From assembly GCA_964471215.1 (NCBI GenBank), contig CAYYFC010000008.1, positions 1-45,501 on the forward strand: DNA of 45,501 bases, read 5' to 3'. The notes under the pieces are model-generated. The model did no database searches. It was not told the DNA's origin and worked only from the letters and a program-made list of their open reading frames with translations. The translations under genes were made by a program, and so were the position numbers. This stretch comes from Archaeoglobus_B sp964471215 (GTDB lineage: Archaea; Halobacteriota; Archaeoglobi; Archaeoglobales; Archaeoglobaceae). Of the stretch, positions 32,226 to 39,381 are shown piece after piece (the first letter of the stretch is position 1; the number at the start of each line of letters is the position of its first letter).

Positions 32226-33350
32226 CTACTCCTTCTGCAGTTCTATCGCTCTCCTCTTGACGTTTGCAAAGTATATGGCAAAAGGTCTGTAGGCCAAGTG
32301 TGACCATTTTGCAAACGGTACTTCAAGCGCCAAAAGCGGAACAACTAGTGCTAGATGCACGGCAAATGAATAGTACGTTGGAAGAGGCCAGTCGAGTTCC
32401 ATGAATATCCTGACAAGAAAACCTGTGAAGGTTGTCAACCATAACAGGATAAGGAACATCCAGTCTGTTGAGTGTGAATACTGATGATATGGCTGTTTCT
32501 TTTTAATCCTCCCGATCATAGCCACAGTAGTTGCATAAAGCATAGCAAGCGTTGCGTAAAGCCAGAAAAGTTTTGCCGGATGCCATGCTGGCGGTGGTGT
32601 ATTTGTTAGGGACCACTTTGTTAGTAGATCAACCTGTACGAGTATGAACGCTACTGTATAACCTGTCATAACCAGTATGTGGTTTCTCCACTGCGATTTG
32701 ATATCCGATCTGAATGTTCCGCAGAGCCTAAGCCTCATCTGTGTAAAGAAGTGAACTATCAAGCTCTTGAGTTCTCTGATATAAAGGGAGAAGGGGATTT
32801 TTACGTTTACGTCCCTCATAGTAAATCTGTACATTCTGTATATGTTTCCGAGAAGTATAGCGGCTAGTATTAAACCGAAGACATACCCAGCAGGATGAAC
32901 TATGTCCGCCGGGGCGAATGTTTCAAGCTCGGTGTGAGTTGTCACAATCGGCCCATGAAATACGTATATTATTCCAAGTGTTATAAAGAATAAGGCAAGA
33001 GCTGCGATTATTTCATTCACCTTTGATTTGTAAAGCCATCTTGAAAATCCTGTCCAATCGTATGTGGTTATAAGGTATCTCCTCACAGACATCATTATTT
33101 CTCCTGGACTTGCCTGTCTCGGACATGTACTGGAACATTCACCACAGTAGTAACACAGCCAGGGCTCCAGTGAAGATTTTATCTTCTCAATCAAGCCTAG
33201 CTGCAGATATCTTATTATTTTCCTTGGAAAATTCTCCTCATCCGACGTTAGTGGACATATTGCCGTACAGTTACCGCAGTTAAAACATTCTGTTATTTTA
33301 TCTGCTCCGAATTCTCTCAACTCTAGTACAAATTCAGGGTTTACTCTCAT
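32226..33350 (-). CDS. QmoC-like (HdrC-HdrE fusion) membrane Fe-S/cytochrome b subunit
   Basis: A 374-residue protein with two parts. The first 90 residues are HdrC-like with two cluster motifs, CFNCGNCTAICP near residue 22 and CYYCGECSSTCP near 67. The rest is an HdrE/NarI-like membrane domain with about five or six helices near residues 112-132, 150-170, 228-248, 262-282, 296-316 and 325-345. Histidines in or next to helices (RNHILVMTGY, HSTDWMFLILL, SFAVHLALVV, KWSHLAYRP) are likely haem b ligands. This architecture is that of QmoC, which exchanges electrons with menaquinone in sulfate reducers. It is the last gene of the operon and overlaps the winged-helix gene by 4 bp. Which Hdr-like partner docks on it is inferred from order only. 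Confidence 0.82.
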   Translation of the reverse strand: MRVNPEFVLELREFGADKITECFNCGNCTAICPLTSDEENFPRKIIRYLQLGLIEKIKSSLEPWLCYYCGECSSTCPRQASPGEIMMSVRRYLITTYDWTGFSRWLYKSKVNEIIAALALFFITLGIIYVFHGPIVTTHTELETFAPADIVHPAGYVFGLILAAILLGNIYRMYRFTMRDVNVKIPFSLYIRELKSLIVHFFTQMRLRLCGTFRSDIKSQWRNHILVMTGYTVAFILVQVDLLTKWSLTNTPPPAWHPAKLFWLYATLAMLYATTVAMIGRIKKKQPYHQYSHSTDWMFLILLWLTTFTGFLVRIFMELDWPLPTYYSFAVHLALVVPLLALEVPFAKWSHLAYRPFAIYFANVKRRAIELQKE

Positions 33351-33694
33351 TCTCCCTCCTCCTCTTTGACCTCTTTAGCAGCGAGTTCGTACTTATAATA
33401 CCCGTCAACTTCTTCACCTGCAACAACCTGCCCATACTTCCACAATGTCATTATATACCACGTGACTACACCTGTTGGTAAATTGAGTTCGGAGGCTATT
33501 TCGGGAATTGTTTTTGGACCTGATTTCAAACATTCGGTTATTTGCTTTATTATCCTCCTCTGTTCCTTGGATCTTTCAAGTACTTCCTTCTTCGGCTTTA
33601 CACCCTTCTCCCTTAGCTTCTTTACTGTGAGTTCTTTTTTCGCCTCCGCCTTTGCCTCTGCTTTTGCCTCAGCCTTTGCTTCAGCTTCGGCCAT
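33347..33694 (-). CDS. Winged-helix protein with Ala-Glu-Lys-rich N-terminus
   Basis: A 115-residue protein in the middle of the Hdr/Qmo-like operon. Residues 2-18 are repeats of AEAK (four in tandem), predicted to be a single charged helix. A winged-helix domain follows (about 45-105): KQITECLKSGPKTIPEIASE, then NLPTGVVTWYIMTLWKYGQV and a wing ending YYKYEL. The C-terminus is acidic. It could be an autoregulator of the operon or a structural part of the complex; the tight packing (0 bp from the HdrA-like gene, 4 bp overlap with the membrane subunit gene) favours a stoichiometric partner as much as a repressor. No cysteines, so not an Fe-S sensor. Confidence 0.75.
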   Translation of the reverse strand: MAEAEAKAEAKAEAKAEAKKELTVKKLREKGVKPKKEVLERSKEQRRIIKQITECLKSGPKTIPEIASELNLPTGVVTWYIMTLWKYGQVVAGEEVDGYYKYELAAKEVKEEEGE

Positions 33695-35572
33695 TTATTC
33701 TCCCCCCACTATTTCTACCATCTTTTCGAGTTGATCATAATAATATCCCCTTAGATTTATAGCCTTGTTCGGGCAAACACCTCCGCATGCACCACATCCT
33801 TTGCACAGGGCCTCGTTAACAACGGCTTTTCCATCCTTTATACTTATCGCTCTTGTCGGACATTCGTCAACACATTCACCACAACCATCACACTTTTCTG
33901 GATCTATCTCAGCTACAAAAGGTTCAAGCTCAGCATATCCTTTTATCAAATACGTATTGGCCTTTGCAGCTGCTGATGAAGCAGATGCAGTGGCCTCAAC
34001 CGTATCCTTTGGACCCTGGCATGCTCCTGCTAGAAATACTCCGGCTATTGCTGTTTCAACGGGTCTCAACTTTGGATGTACCTCCTGTAAGAATCCATCT
34101 CTACTGAAAGGAGCCCTAAGCATTGTGAAAACGTCACTCATCTCGGGTTCCATTCCCACAGAGAGAACAACGAGATCTGCAGGTATTTCGAGTTCTTCAC
34201 CACCTGTAAGCATGTCCTTAACCCTTACAATTAACCTGTCTCCGACCTTTTCAACTACCGGTGGTTCCTCAGGATCATATCTTATGAATAGAACCCTATT
34301 CCTCCCAGCTTCCTCGTAGTACTTTTCATATTTACCATACGCCCTTATATCCCTGTAAACATGGTATATTCTAACATCCTTGAACTTCTCCAGTGCAGCT
34401 AGAGATGCATTCAGAGTTGCAACGCAGCAGTACCTTGAACAGTATTCATGCTCCTCGCATCTGCTACCGACGCAGTATATAAACACTATATCCCTTATTT
34501 CCTTTCCGTTGTATATCAGCTTGCCATCGGACAGCGCAAGTAACCTCTCAAACACGGGGAGTGTTACAACTTCACTGTAAACCTTGTAACCGAACTCACC
34601 CTCCTTCGGCTCATAGGGCTTAAACCCCGTTGCAAGTATTATCAAACTACCGTTCAATTCTATTATCTGAGGTTGCTGGTTGAAATCTGGACTACACTCG
34701 CCACACTTCGTACAAGCTTCAACGTCTATAACGGGGATATCCGGATAGCTGAACTCCCTTATGTATATCGCCTTTCTCTTCGTTAATCCATAGTTAAATT
34801 CATCTGGAACTTCAACGGGACACTTATCTATTAAATCCTTACTTTTCTCAGTTACATACCTCGGATTAACTTTTATCTTAACCTTGAAATCGCCAAGCGC
34901 ACCCTCAGCAGAAATTACTTCAGCGTTGGTATAGACCTTTATGTTCGGATGCTTCTTTATCTCCTCGACGAGTTCCTTTACAATTTCGCATCCACTCTTT
35001 CCAGACGGATACAGCTTATATATCTGTGCAACCCTTCCTCCTAAAAACGGTGATTTTTCTATTAGATGAACAATTGAACCCGCTCTTGCGAGATCTATTG
35101 CACATCTCATTCCAGCTATTCCGCCTCCTATGACGATTGCTTCGTTTTTCATGTCAAGCCTTATCGGATGGAGTTCTCTTGCAAGACTAACCTTAGCTAT
35201 GGCAGTTTTTACAATCCATATGGCCTTTCTTGTTGCAGCCTCTTTGTCATCCGAATGAACCCATGAACAGTGCTCTCTAATGCACACGTGCTCAAGAAGG
35301 TATGGGTTTAAACCTGCAGCTTTTGCAGCATCTCTGAACGTTTTTTCATGAAGATGAGGTGAACATGATGCCACTACAACACCGTCTAAATTCAAATTCT
35401 TTATATCCTCTTTTATAAGCTCCTGTCCCGCTTCAGAACACATGAAGACGAAATCCCTTGCAACTGCTACTCCCGGTAAGTCCTTGACAGCATCCACAAC
35501 CTTTTTAACGTCAACGAAATCAGATATGTTCCCACCACAGTGACATATATAAACACCAATTCTCTCTCTCAA
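33695..35572 (-). CDS. Full-length HdrA/QmoB-like flavo-iron-sulfur subunit
   Basis: About 625 residues with HdrA layout: an N-terminal domain (IGVYICHCGGNISDFVDV), a FAD-binding fold (AIVIGGGIAGMRCAIDLARAG near residue 145), the conserved YPSGKSGCEIV segment near 190, an internal cluster region, a second flavin-domain part with FIYCVGSRCEEHEYCSRYCC near 370, and two C-terminal ferredoxin motifs (CDGCGECVDECP and CKGCGACGGVCP) near 565 and 595. The internal ferredoxin motif is incomplete: CTKCGECSPDF has three cysteines and no fourth Cys-Pro. QmoB normally ends in an MvhD domain, absent here but encoded as a separate gene. I start at TTG 35572, with AAGGAGGTGA upstream and a TTGA overlap with the previous stop. 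Confidence 0.85.
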   Translation of the reverse strand: MRERIGVYICHCGGNISDFVDVKKVVDAVKDLPGVAVARDFVFMCSEAGQELIKEDIKNLNLDGVVVASCSPHLHEKTFRDAAKAAGLNPYLLEHVCIREHCSWVHSDDKEAATRKAIWIVKTAIAKVSLARELHPIRLDMKNEAIVIGGGIAGMRCAIDLARAGSIVHLIEKSPFLGGRVAQIYKLYPSGKSGCEIVKELVEEIKKHPNIKVYTNAEVISAEGALGDFKVKIKVNPRYVTEKSKDLIDKCPVEVPDEFNYGLTKRKAIYIREFSYPDIPVIDVEACTKCGECSPDFNQQPQIIELNGSLIILATGFKPYEPKEGEFGYKVYSEVVTLPVFERLLALSDGKLIYNGKEIRDIVFIYCVGSRCEEHEYCSRYCCVATLNASLAALEKFKDVRIYHVYRDIRAYGKYEKYYEEAGRNRVLFIRYDPEEPPVVEKVGDRLIVRVKDMLTGGEELEIPADLVVLSVGMEPEMSDVFTMLRAPFSRDGFLQEVHPKLRPVETAIAGVFLAGACQGPKDTVEATASASSAAAKANTYLIKGYAELEPFVAEIDPEKCDGCGECVDECPTRAISIKDGKAVVNEALCKGCGACGGVCPNKAINLRGYYYDQLEKMVEIVGGE

Positions 35573-36864
35573 CCTTTCACCTCCTTGAGATAAGCCATGC
35601 ACTGAGCAGCTGCAGCAGAAGCTTCAGCAATCGTATCAGGTATATCCTTTGGACATGTTGCAGTTCCAGCCACGAATATACCCTCAACATTCGTAAGAGC
35701 TGGATTTACATTCTCTTCTGGCTGCGATACAAATCCGTAATCATCAACTTCCACTCCAAGCACCTTTGCAGCCTCGGGATTTGCAAGCAGTCCAACCGAC
35801 AGAACGACCATGTCATATTCTTCCTCTATTATAGTTCCAGTCTCAGTATCCTCAGCTATTATGACAGGATTACCGTTTCTGCTTTCAATTCTGGCGACCT
35901 TACCCCTTACAAAGTTTACACCAAGCTCTTTTACTGTGTTAAAGAACTCCTCAAATCCCTTTCCGAATGCCCTTATGTCCATGTAATATATCGTCGCCTC
36001 GCCGAACGGAACGGCAGATGTATAGAGGAGTGCCTGCTTTATCGAATACATACAGCAAACTCTGGAACACAGCGGATTTCCGACCGATTTATCCCTTGAA
36101 CCTGTACACAGGACCCAAGCCACTCTCTCCGGTACCTTACCATCTCCAGGTCTTACAAATGCATGATAAGGTCTCGAAGGTGCTAGAAGTCTTTCCATCT
36201 GCATCGCATGAATTATGTTCGGATTTCCATCGACCTTCAATTCCTTAAGGCTTCCCGTATATCCGTACTCGACCTTCTTCTCTGGTGAGAAGAGCCTGAA
36301 TCCCGTTGCAATTATAATTGCATAGGTCTCAACCTCGATTTCTTCCGGTTCCTGTAAGAAGTTTATGGCATCTTTTGGACAAGCTCTCTCGCATCTTCCA
36401 CACATTATACAGTTTTCAAGATCTATGAGCGCTTTTTTCGGTGTTGCCATTTCAAAAGGTATGTAAACTGCCTTCCTTCCTATTAATCCATATTCAAATT
36501 CCTTTGGGACAAGAACAGGACAGACCTGCTCACATCTACCGCACCCTATACATGCATCCTCATCGACGTATCTAGGCTTCTTAAGTATCTTCACCTTGAA
36601 CTTCTTCCCATTTCTTTCTATTCCCCTAACCTCTGAATATGTTAAGAGCTTTATCTTAGGATGCTTGGCTGTAGCGGCCATTTTTGGTGTTGTTATACAT
36701 CCTGCACAGTCAGTTGTCGGGAAGACCTTACTTAGCTGGATCATGTGCCCACCAATACTTGGCTCCTTTTCAACGAGTAAAACGTCAAAGCCAGCATCTC
36801 CAAGCGTTAGAGATGCCTCCATTCCTGCTATTCCACCACCTATAACAACCACATCATACTGCAT
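35569..36864 (-). CDS. Short HdrA/QmoA-like flavo-iron-sulfur subunit
   Basis: A 431-residue HdrA-type protein without the N-terminal and C-terminal extensions of full HdrA. It has FAD-binding VVVIGGGIAGMEASLTLGDAG at the start (two residues shorter in quotation elsewhere), the HdrA-type FPTTDCAGCITTPKM near residue 49, an internal pair of complete ferredoxin motifs (CIGCGRCEQVCP near 112, CIMCGRCERACP near 153), and the C-terminal FAD segment GIFVAGTATCPKDIPDTI near 395. Size and content resemble QmoA. QmoA and QmoB are thought to pass electrons between APS reductase or other soluble partners and QmoC. It is adjacent to the MvhD-like gene, 2 bp away. Confidence 0.85.
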   Translation of the reverse strand: MQYDVVVIGGGIAGMEASLTLGDAGFDVLLVEKEPSIGGHMIQLSKVFPTTDCAGCITTPKMAATAKHPKIKLLTYSEVRGIERNGKKFKVKILKKPRYVDEDACIGCGRCEQVCPVLVPKEFEYGLIGRKAVYIPFEMATPKKALIDLENCIMCGRCERACPKDAINFLQEPEEIEVETYAIIIATGFRLFSPEKKVEYGYTGSLKELKVDGNPNIIHAMQMERLLAPSRPYHAFVRPGDGKVPERVAWVLCTGSRDKSVGNPLCSRVCCMYSIKQALLYTSAVPFGEATIYYMDIRAFGKGFEEFFNTVKELGVNFVRGKVARIESRNGNPVIIAEDTETGTIIEEEYDMVVLSVGLLANPEAAKVLGVEVDDYGFVSQPEENVNPALTNVEGIFVAGTATCPKDIPDTIAEASAAAAQCMAYLKEVKG

Positions 36865-36866
36865 GG

Positions 36867-37247
36867 CTATTCACCCTCTATAATCTCCTCTAACCTCTTA
36901 ATAGACTCCAGAATCGTTTCAACACACGTCGAACACACACCGGATAATAGAAGTCTATCCCTACTTATCCCGTGCTTGTCAAGGAGCTCATATGCCTTTT
37001 CTATTCTCTTAGCAGTTTTGCTCACACATTCCTCACCCATAAATGGGCAGTCGGGGCCGCTTGACGCGACAAATACTGCATCAAATCCTGATTTGAATGC
37101 ATGCAGGATCAGATCAGGTCTTATCATACTAGCACAGGGGATTCTTATGATGACTGTATTTGGATAGTAATGAGCGTGCAGTAGTCCTGCCTGATCTAGT
37201 GCCCTATAAGCCATATCCGCGGCAAAAATTAAAATTTTATGAGTCAT
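36867..37247 (-). CDS. MvhD-like iron-sulfur protein with altered cysteine set
   Basis: A 126-residue protein of the MvhD/HdrA-associated [2Fe-2S] family, recognised by RIPCASMIRPDLILHAFKSG (C38) followed by GFDAVFVASSGPDCPFMGEEC (quoted in part; C67 and C74) and a helix with the RDRLLL strand. In typical MvhD a Cys pair near the N-terminus (CxxC in a CNWCSY-like motif) and a CHPGDCHY motif bind the cluster. Here the N-terminal pair is absent (FAADMAYRAL) and the first Cys of the second motif is Ser, whereas C105 and C108 form a new CxxC near the C-terminus. Cluster type and fold are therefore uncertain. In Qmo this domain is fused to QmoB; here it is free and precedes the two HdrA-like genes. 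Confidence 0.8.
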   Translation of the reverse strand: MTHKILIFAADMAYRALDQAGLLHAHYYPNTVIIRIPCASMIRPDLILHAFKSGFDAVFVASSGPDCPFMGEECVSKTAKRIEKAYELLDKHGISRDRLLLSGVCSTCVETILESIKRLEEIIEGE

Positions 37248-37266
37248 AATCGATTCAACCCCAAAT

Positions 37267-37539
37267 TCACTTATGCCTTTTTACAAAGTGCCTATCATAA
37301 CCACCCGCATCGAAGAAGCCCAGATACTCCCACTTTCCTTTTGATCTCTCACACATCGTTGCCAGGTCATGTCTAGTACCGTGATCGCTTGATAGAAGCT
37401 CGAGAATTTGCCCGGGCTTGACCTTTGATCCTAAAGCCTTCTTCGCCTCAAGCATTGGTCCAGGACATGACTGTCCTCTTGCATCAACAACGACATCTGG
37501 CTTAATCTTCTCAACCTCTTCCTTTGTCAACTGCTTCAT
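37267..37539 (-). CDS. tusA: TusA-family sulfur carrier protein
   Basis: A 90-residue TusA/SirA-fold protein. The sulfur-accepting motif CPGP is at residues 25-28 (DARGQSCPGPMLEAKKAL), placed as in all TusA proteins, and the second strand contains GQILELLSSDHGTRHDLATM. An additional Cys (C63) follows, as in some archaeal TusA-like proteins. TusA passes a persulfide between rhodanese, DsrE and downstream enzymes. It is the first gene of the Hdr/Qmo-like operon, 19 bp upstream of the MvhD-like gene, with GGGGTGAAATC before its ATG. This, and the divergent DsrE-like genes, is the best evidence that the operon handles protein-bound sulfur. Confidence 0.92.
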   Translation of the reverse strand: MKQLTKEEVEKIKPDVVVDARGQSCPGPMLEAKKALGSKVKPGQILELLSSDHGTRHDLATMCERSKGKWEYLGFFDAGGYDRHFVKRHK

Positions 37540-37676
37540 GATTTCACCCCCTAAAACAATAAACGAATCGTCATTTATTAACTTTGCTTTGTTTATTAAA
37601 TTTACGTAGACGTGACGGAGGTATATGACAATTTAAAATAGTAACGAATATTAATTAGATCGAAGTATAGTCCGAT

Positions 37677-38237
37677 ATGCTGTATTATTCGACGAAGATT
37701 TTGAAAAGGAAAGGATTATTTAAAAGAGAAAGAAGAAGTACGTATATAAGGACTTTGGCAGTAATTCTGTATCATCTTGGCCTATCGTTTAGAGATGTAA
37801 GCAAGATTTTGAATCTTATGGGGTTTAGGGTATCTTATGAAGCTGTCAGGAACTGGTATCATAGATGCAAAAGTATATTTTCCAGTGAAAGAAAAAGGAG
37901 GAGATATATAGCAATAGATGAAGCGGCAATTGTATGCGGAAAAAGAAGATATTATATATGGGTAGCTGTGGATACAGAAAAAATGGAAATAATATCAGCA
38001 AGAATGAGTAAAAGTAGAAGTAATCTGGATTATATAGAAATGATAATGAATGTCTTAGAAAAATGCGAAAACAAACCGGTATTCATAATTTGTAAATCTC
38101 AACGGTATAAGGATATATTGTCTAGAAGGAATCTAAAATACGAGATAAGGATAAGAAGAGATATAAATACAGGATGTTTTTCGTTTATTAAGGTTAAGGA
38201 GGAAAGCGAAGGTGTTTTAAAGAAGATTTCTATTTGA
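37677..38237 (+). CDS. Degenerate transposase-like ORF (IS6/ISA1214-like) lacking catalytic Asp
   Basis: An open frame of 186 residues resembling archaeal DDE transposases. An N-terminal HTH (LGLSFRDVSKILNLMGFRVS) is followed by the RNase-H-like core YIAIDEAAIVCG with the first Asp (D81) and YYIWVAVDTEKMEII. The second catalytic Asp, expected in the strand after KPV as VDGGPWY, is replaced in FIICKSQRYKDIL, with Cys (C139) at that position. The usual region with the final Glu is also not recognisable. The frame is nevertheless intact. It is either a decaying insertion or a domesticated DNA-binding protein. It sits between the divergent tusA and dsrE-like arms and would separate their promoters. 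Confidence 0.65.
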   Translation: MLYYSTKILKRKGLFKRERRSTYIRTLAVILYHLGLSFRDVSKILNLMGFRVSYEAVRNWYHRCKSIFSSERKRRRYIAIDEAAIVCGKRRYYIWVAVDTEKMEIISARMSKSRSNLDYIEMIMNVLEKCENKPVFIICKSQRYKDILSRRNLKYEIRIRRDINTGCFSFIKVKEESEGVLKKISI

Positions 38238-38363
38238 TCTTCTCAAAACATGTATATATACGAAATTTATCAGCGATGTCATAACAGATAACTTGCCTTT
38301 CCGTACGGGCAATTCTTTTAGGTTTAGCCTTACTGTAAAACATATATGTCAACTTAAGGCAAA

Positions 38364-38378
38364 AAGCTTATATAATTA
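38364..38378 (+). promoter_or_regulatory. Candidate promoter of the DsrE-like cluster
   Basis: AAGCTTATATAATTA is a good archaeal BRE/TATA match. It is about 80-90 bp upstream of the ATG at 38455, giving a leader of roughly 55-60 nt that ends with GAGGGAGA as ribosome-binding site. A second TATA-like TTTATAAAC at about 38430 is too close to the start unless translation begins later. Confidence 0.4.
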
Positions 38379-38454
38379 TTATTTAAGCATTTCCGTCGAA
38401 ATTAGCATGCTCCTAAATAGAAAAATTAATATGTTTATAAACTTAGAGGGAGAC

Positions 38455-38796
38455 ATGCCAGAATTTGTAGCCATATCTGTATTTACCGACAAGTACTTCG
38501 ACCACGTAGTAGAACTCACAAAGGCACTTAAAAAACTTGGAAGCGATGTAAAGATATTCATGTCGGGAGAGGGTGTAAAAAACGTAAAACATCAGAGGTT
38601 TAAGGAACTTCTTGAAGCTGCAGATTCAGAGAACGTATTTGTATGCGAGGCGAGTTATAAGAGGTATGTTGGGGAAAACATAGAGAAGTTGAAGGAGGCA
38701 AAATCGCCGGTCGAAGGTGTACCCTACAAGAATTGGGTTACTCAGGCTAAGAATGCTGAGTTTTTGAAAGATGCGGATAAATACGTGGTGTTTTAA
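38455..38796 (+). CDS. DsrE-family sulfurtransferase-like protein
   Basis: A 113-residue protein with the DsrE/F fold pattern: an N-terminal strand VAISVFTDKYFDHVVELTKAL, a second strand DVKIFMSGEGVKNV (the family has strand-F-x-xx-G here), and FVCEASYKRYVGENIEKL with a single Cys (C64) at the place where DsrE proteins carry their persulfide-forming Cys. I start at ATG 38455 with GAGGGAGA upstream; the longer open frame from 38293 would add 54 unrelated residues. The next gene begins immediately after the stop codon. Position opposite tusA suggests that it exchanges sulfane sulfur with TusA. Confidence 0.75.
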   Translation: MPEFVAISVFTDKYFDHVVELTKALKKLGSDVKIFMSGEGVKNVKHQRFKELLEAADSENVFVCEASYKRYVGENIEKLKEAKSPVEGVPYKNWVTQAKNAEFLKDADKYVVF

Positions 38797-39120
38797 ATGA
38801 AGGGGAAGGAGGAGGTTATTGCGGTTGTAGCAAAGGATAAGGAGGCACAGTTTGAGGCGTTAAGAGTTGCACTCGGCGCAGTGCTCGAGGATCACAAGGT
38901 TGATCTATACATCCTAAACCACAAGATAGACTTTGATTATATAAAGAGCATATGTGAGGAGTGTGATGAGGAGTTCAAGGATAACTTGGAGTTCCTAATG
39001 GATATGGGCGGAAATCTGTATTCAAATGTAAAGGAAAACGAGGAGTACGGATTTAAAACTTTGAGCTTAGAAGAGATAATGGAGAAGTTAAAGGAGTATA
39101 GCGTAGTGATTCCTTACTGA
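38797..39120 (+). CDS. DsrE/F-like protein with CxxC
   Basis: A 107-residue protein that looks like a divergent DsrE/F-superfamily member. It has an N-terminal strand (EVIAVVAKDKEAQFEALRVA), a strand VDLYILNHKI, then SICEECDEEF with a CxxC pair (C53, C56), and a C-terminal helix. It begins at the base after the stop of the DsrE-like gene, which indicates translational coupling. The C-terminal ...YSVVIPY recalls the exposed C-terminal tail of DsrF/DsrE partners but without Cys. Family assignment is by pattern and context; a search is needed to be sure. Confidence 0.65.
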   Translation: MKGKEEVIAVVAKDKEAQFEALRVALGAVLEDHKVDLYILNHKIDFDYIKSICEECDEEFKDNLEFLMDMGGNLYSNVKENEEYGFKTLSLEEIMEKLKEYSVVIPY

Positions 39121-39130
39121 GGTGATAGGG

Positions 39131-39301
39131 TTGAAGATCGTTTACATTTATAGATCTGAGCCCGATGAAACTACAAAGAAGATAGCCGAGGAGCTTGCAA
39201 AGGGAAATGAGGTATTCGAATTCAGGCTTTACGAAAGTGTGAATTACGACGACCTGGCAAAGAAGATAATAGAGTGCGATAAGGTCATCTGCTGGTGGTA
39301 A
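39131..39301 (+). CDS. Small Cys-containing protein downstream of DsrE-like genes (possibly DsrH-like)
   Basis: A 56-residue open frame with a TTG start at 39131, preceded by GAGGTGATAGGG, a strong ribosome-binding site overlapping the end of the previous gene. The product has a strand-helix-strand-helix-strand pattern (KIVYIYRSEPDETTKKIAEE, then GNEVFEFRLYES, DLAKKIIECDKVICWW), with C49 and C54 near the C-terminus. Composition and codon use match its neighbours. The start resembles the DsrH/TusB or DsrE fold, but it is about half the usual length, so it may be truncated or a minimal partner. It would complete a three-gene DsrE-F-H-like set. Confidence 0.5.
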   Translation: MKIVYIYRSEPDETTKKIAEELAKGNEVFEFRLYESVNYDDLAKKIIECDKVICWW

Positions 39302-39381
39302 TAAACATCTCAGCTAACAGAGACAAGAATTTGCAGATACTTAATAGTAAACATAGAGCATAAGACCTTCCGATTTTTTAC

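Noticed and set aside
33462..33734. Open frame with SAFASAFASA repeats on the plus strand
   Set aside because: It is the antisense shadow of the AEAK repeats of the winged-helix gene.
33695..36864. Calling the pair simply qmoA and qmoB
   Set aside because: The MvhD part is a separate gene, an extra winged-helix gene is present, and tusA/dsrE genes are linked, so I cannot show that this is the canonical APS-reductase-linked Qmo.
38293..38312. Hairpin TTGCC...GGCAA as a regulatory element
   Set aside because: The stem is only 5 bp with a 10 bp loop, which is expected by chance.
38293..38454. 54-codon N-terminal extension of the DsrE-like gene
   Set aside because: It crosses the candidate TATA box, has no homology to DsrE proteins, and a good ribosome-binding site precedes the ATG at 38455.
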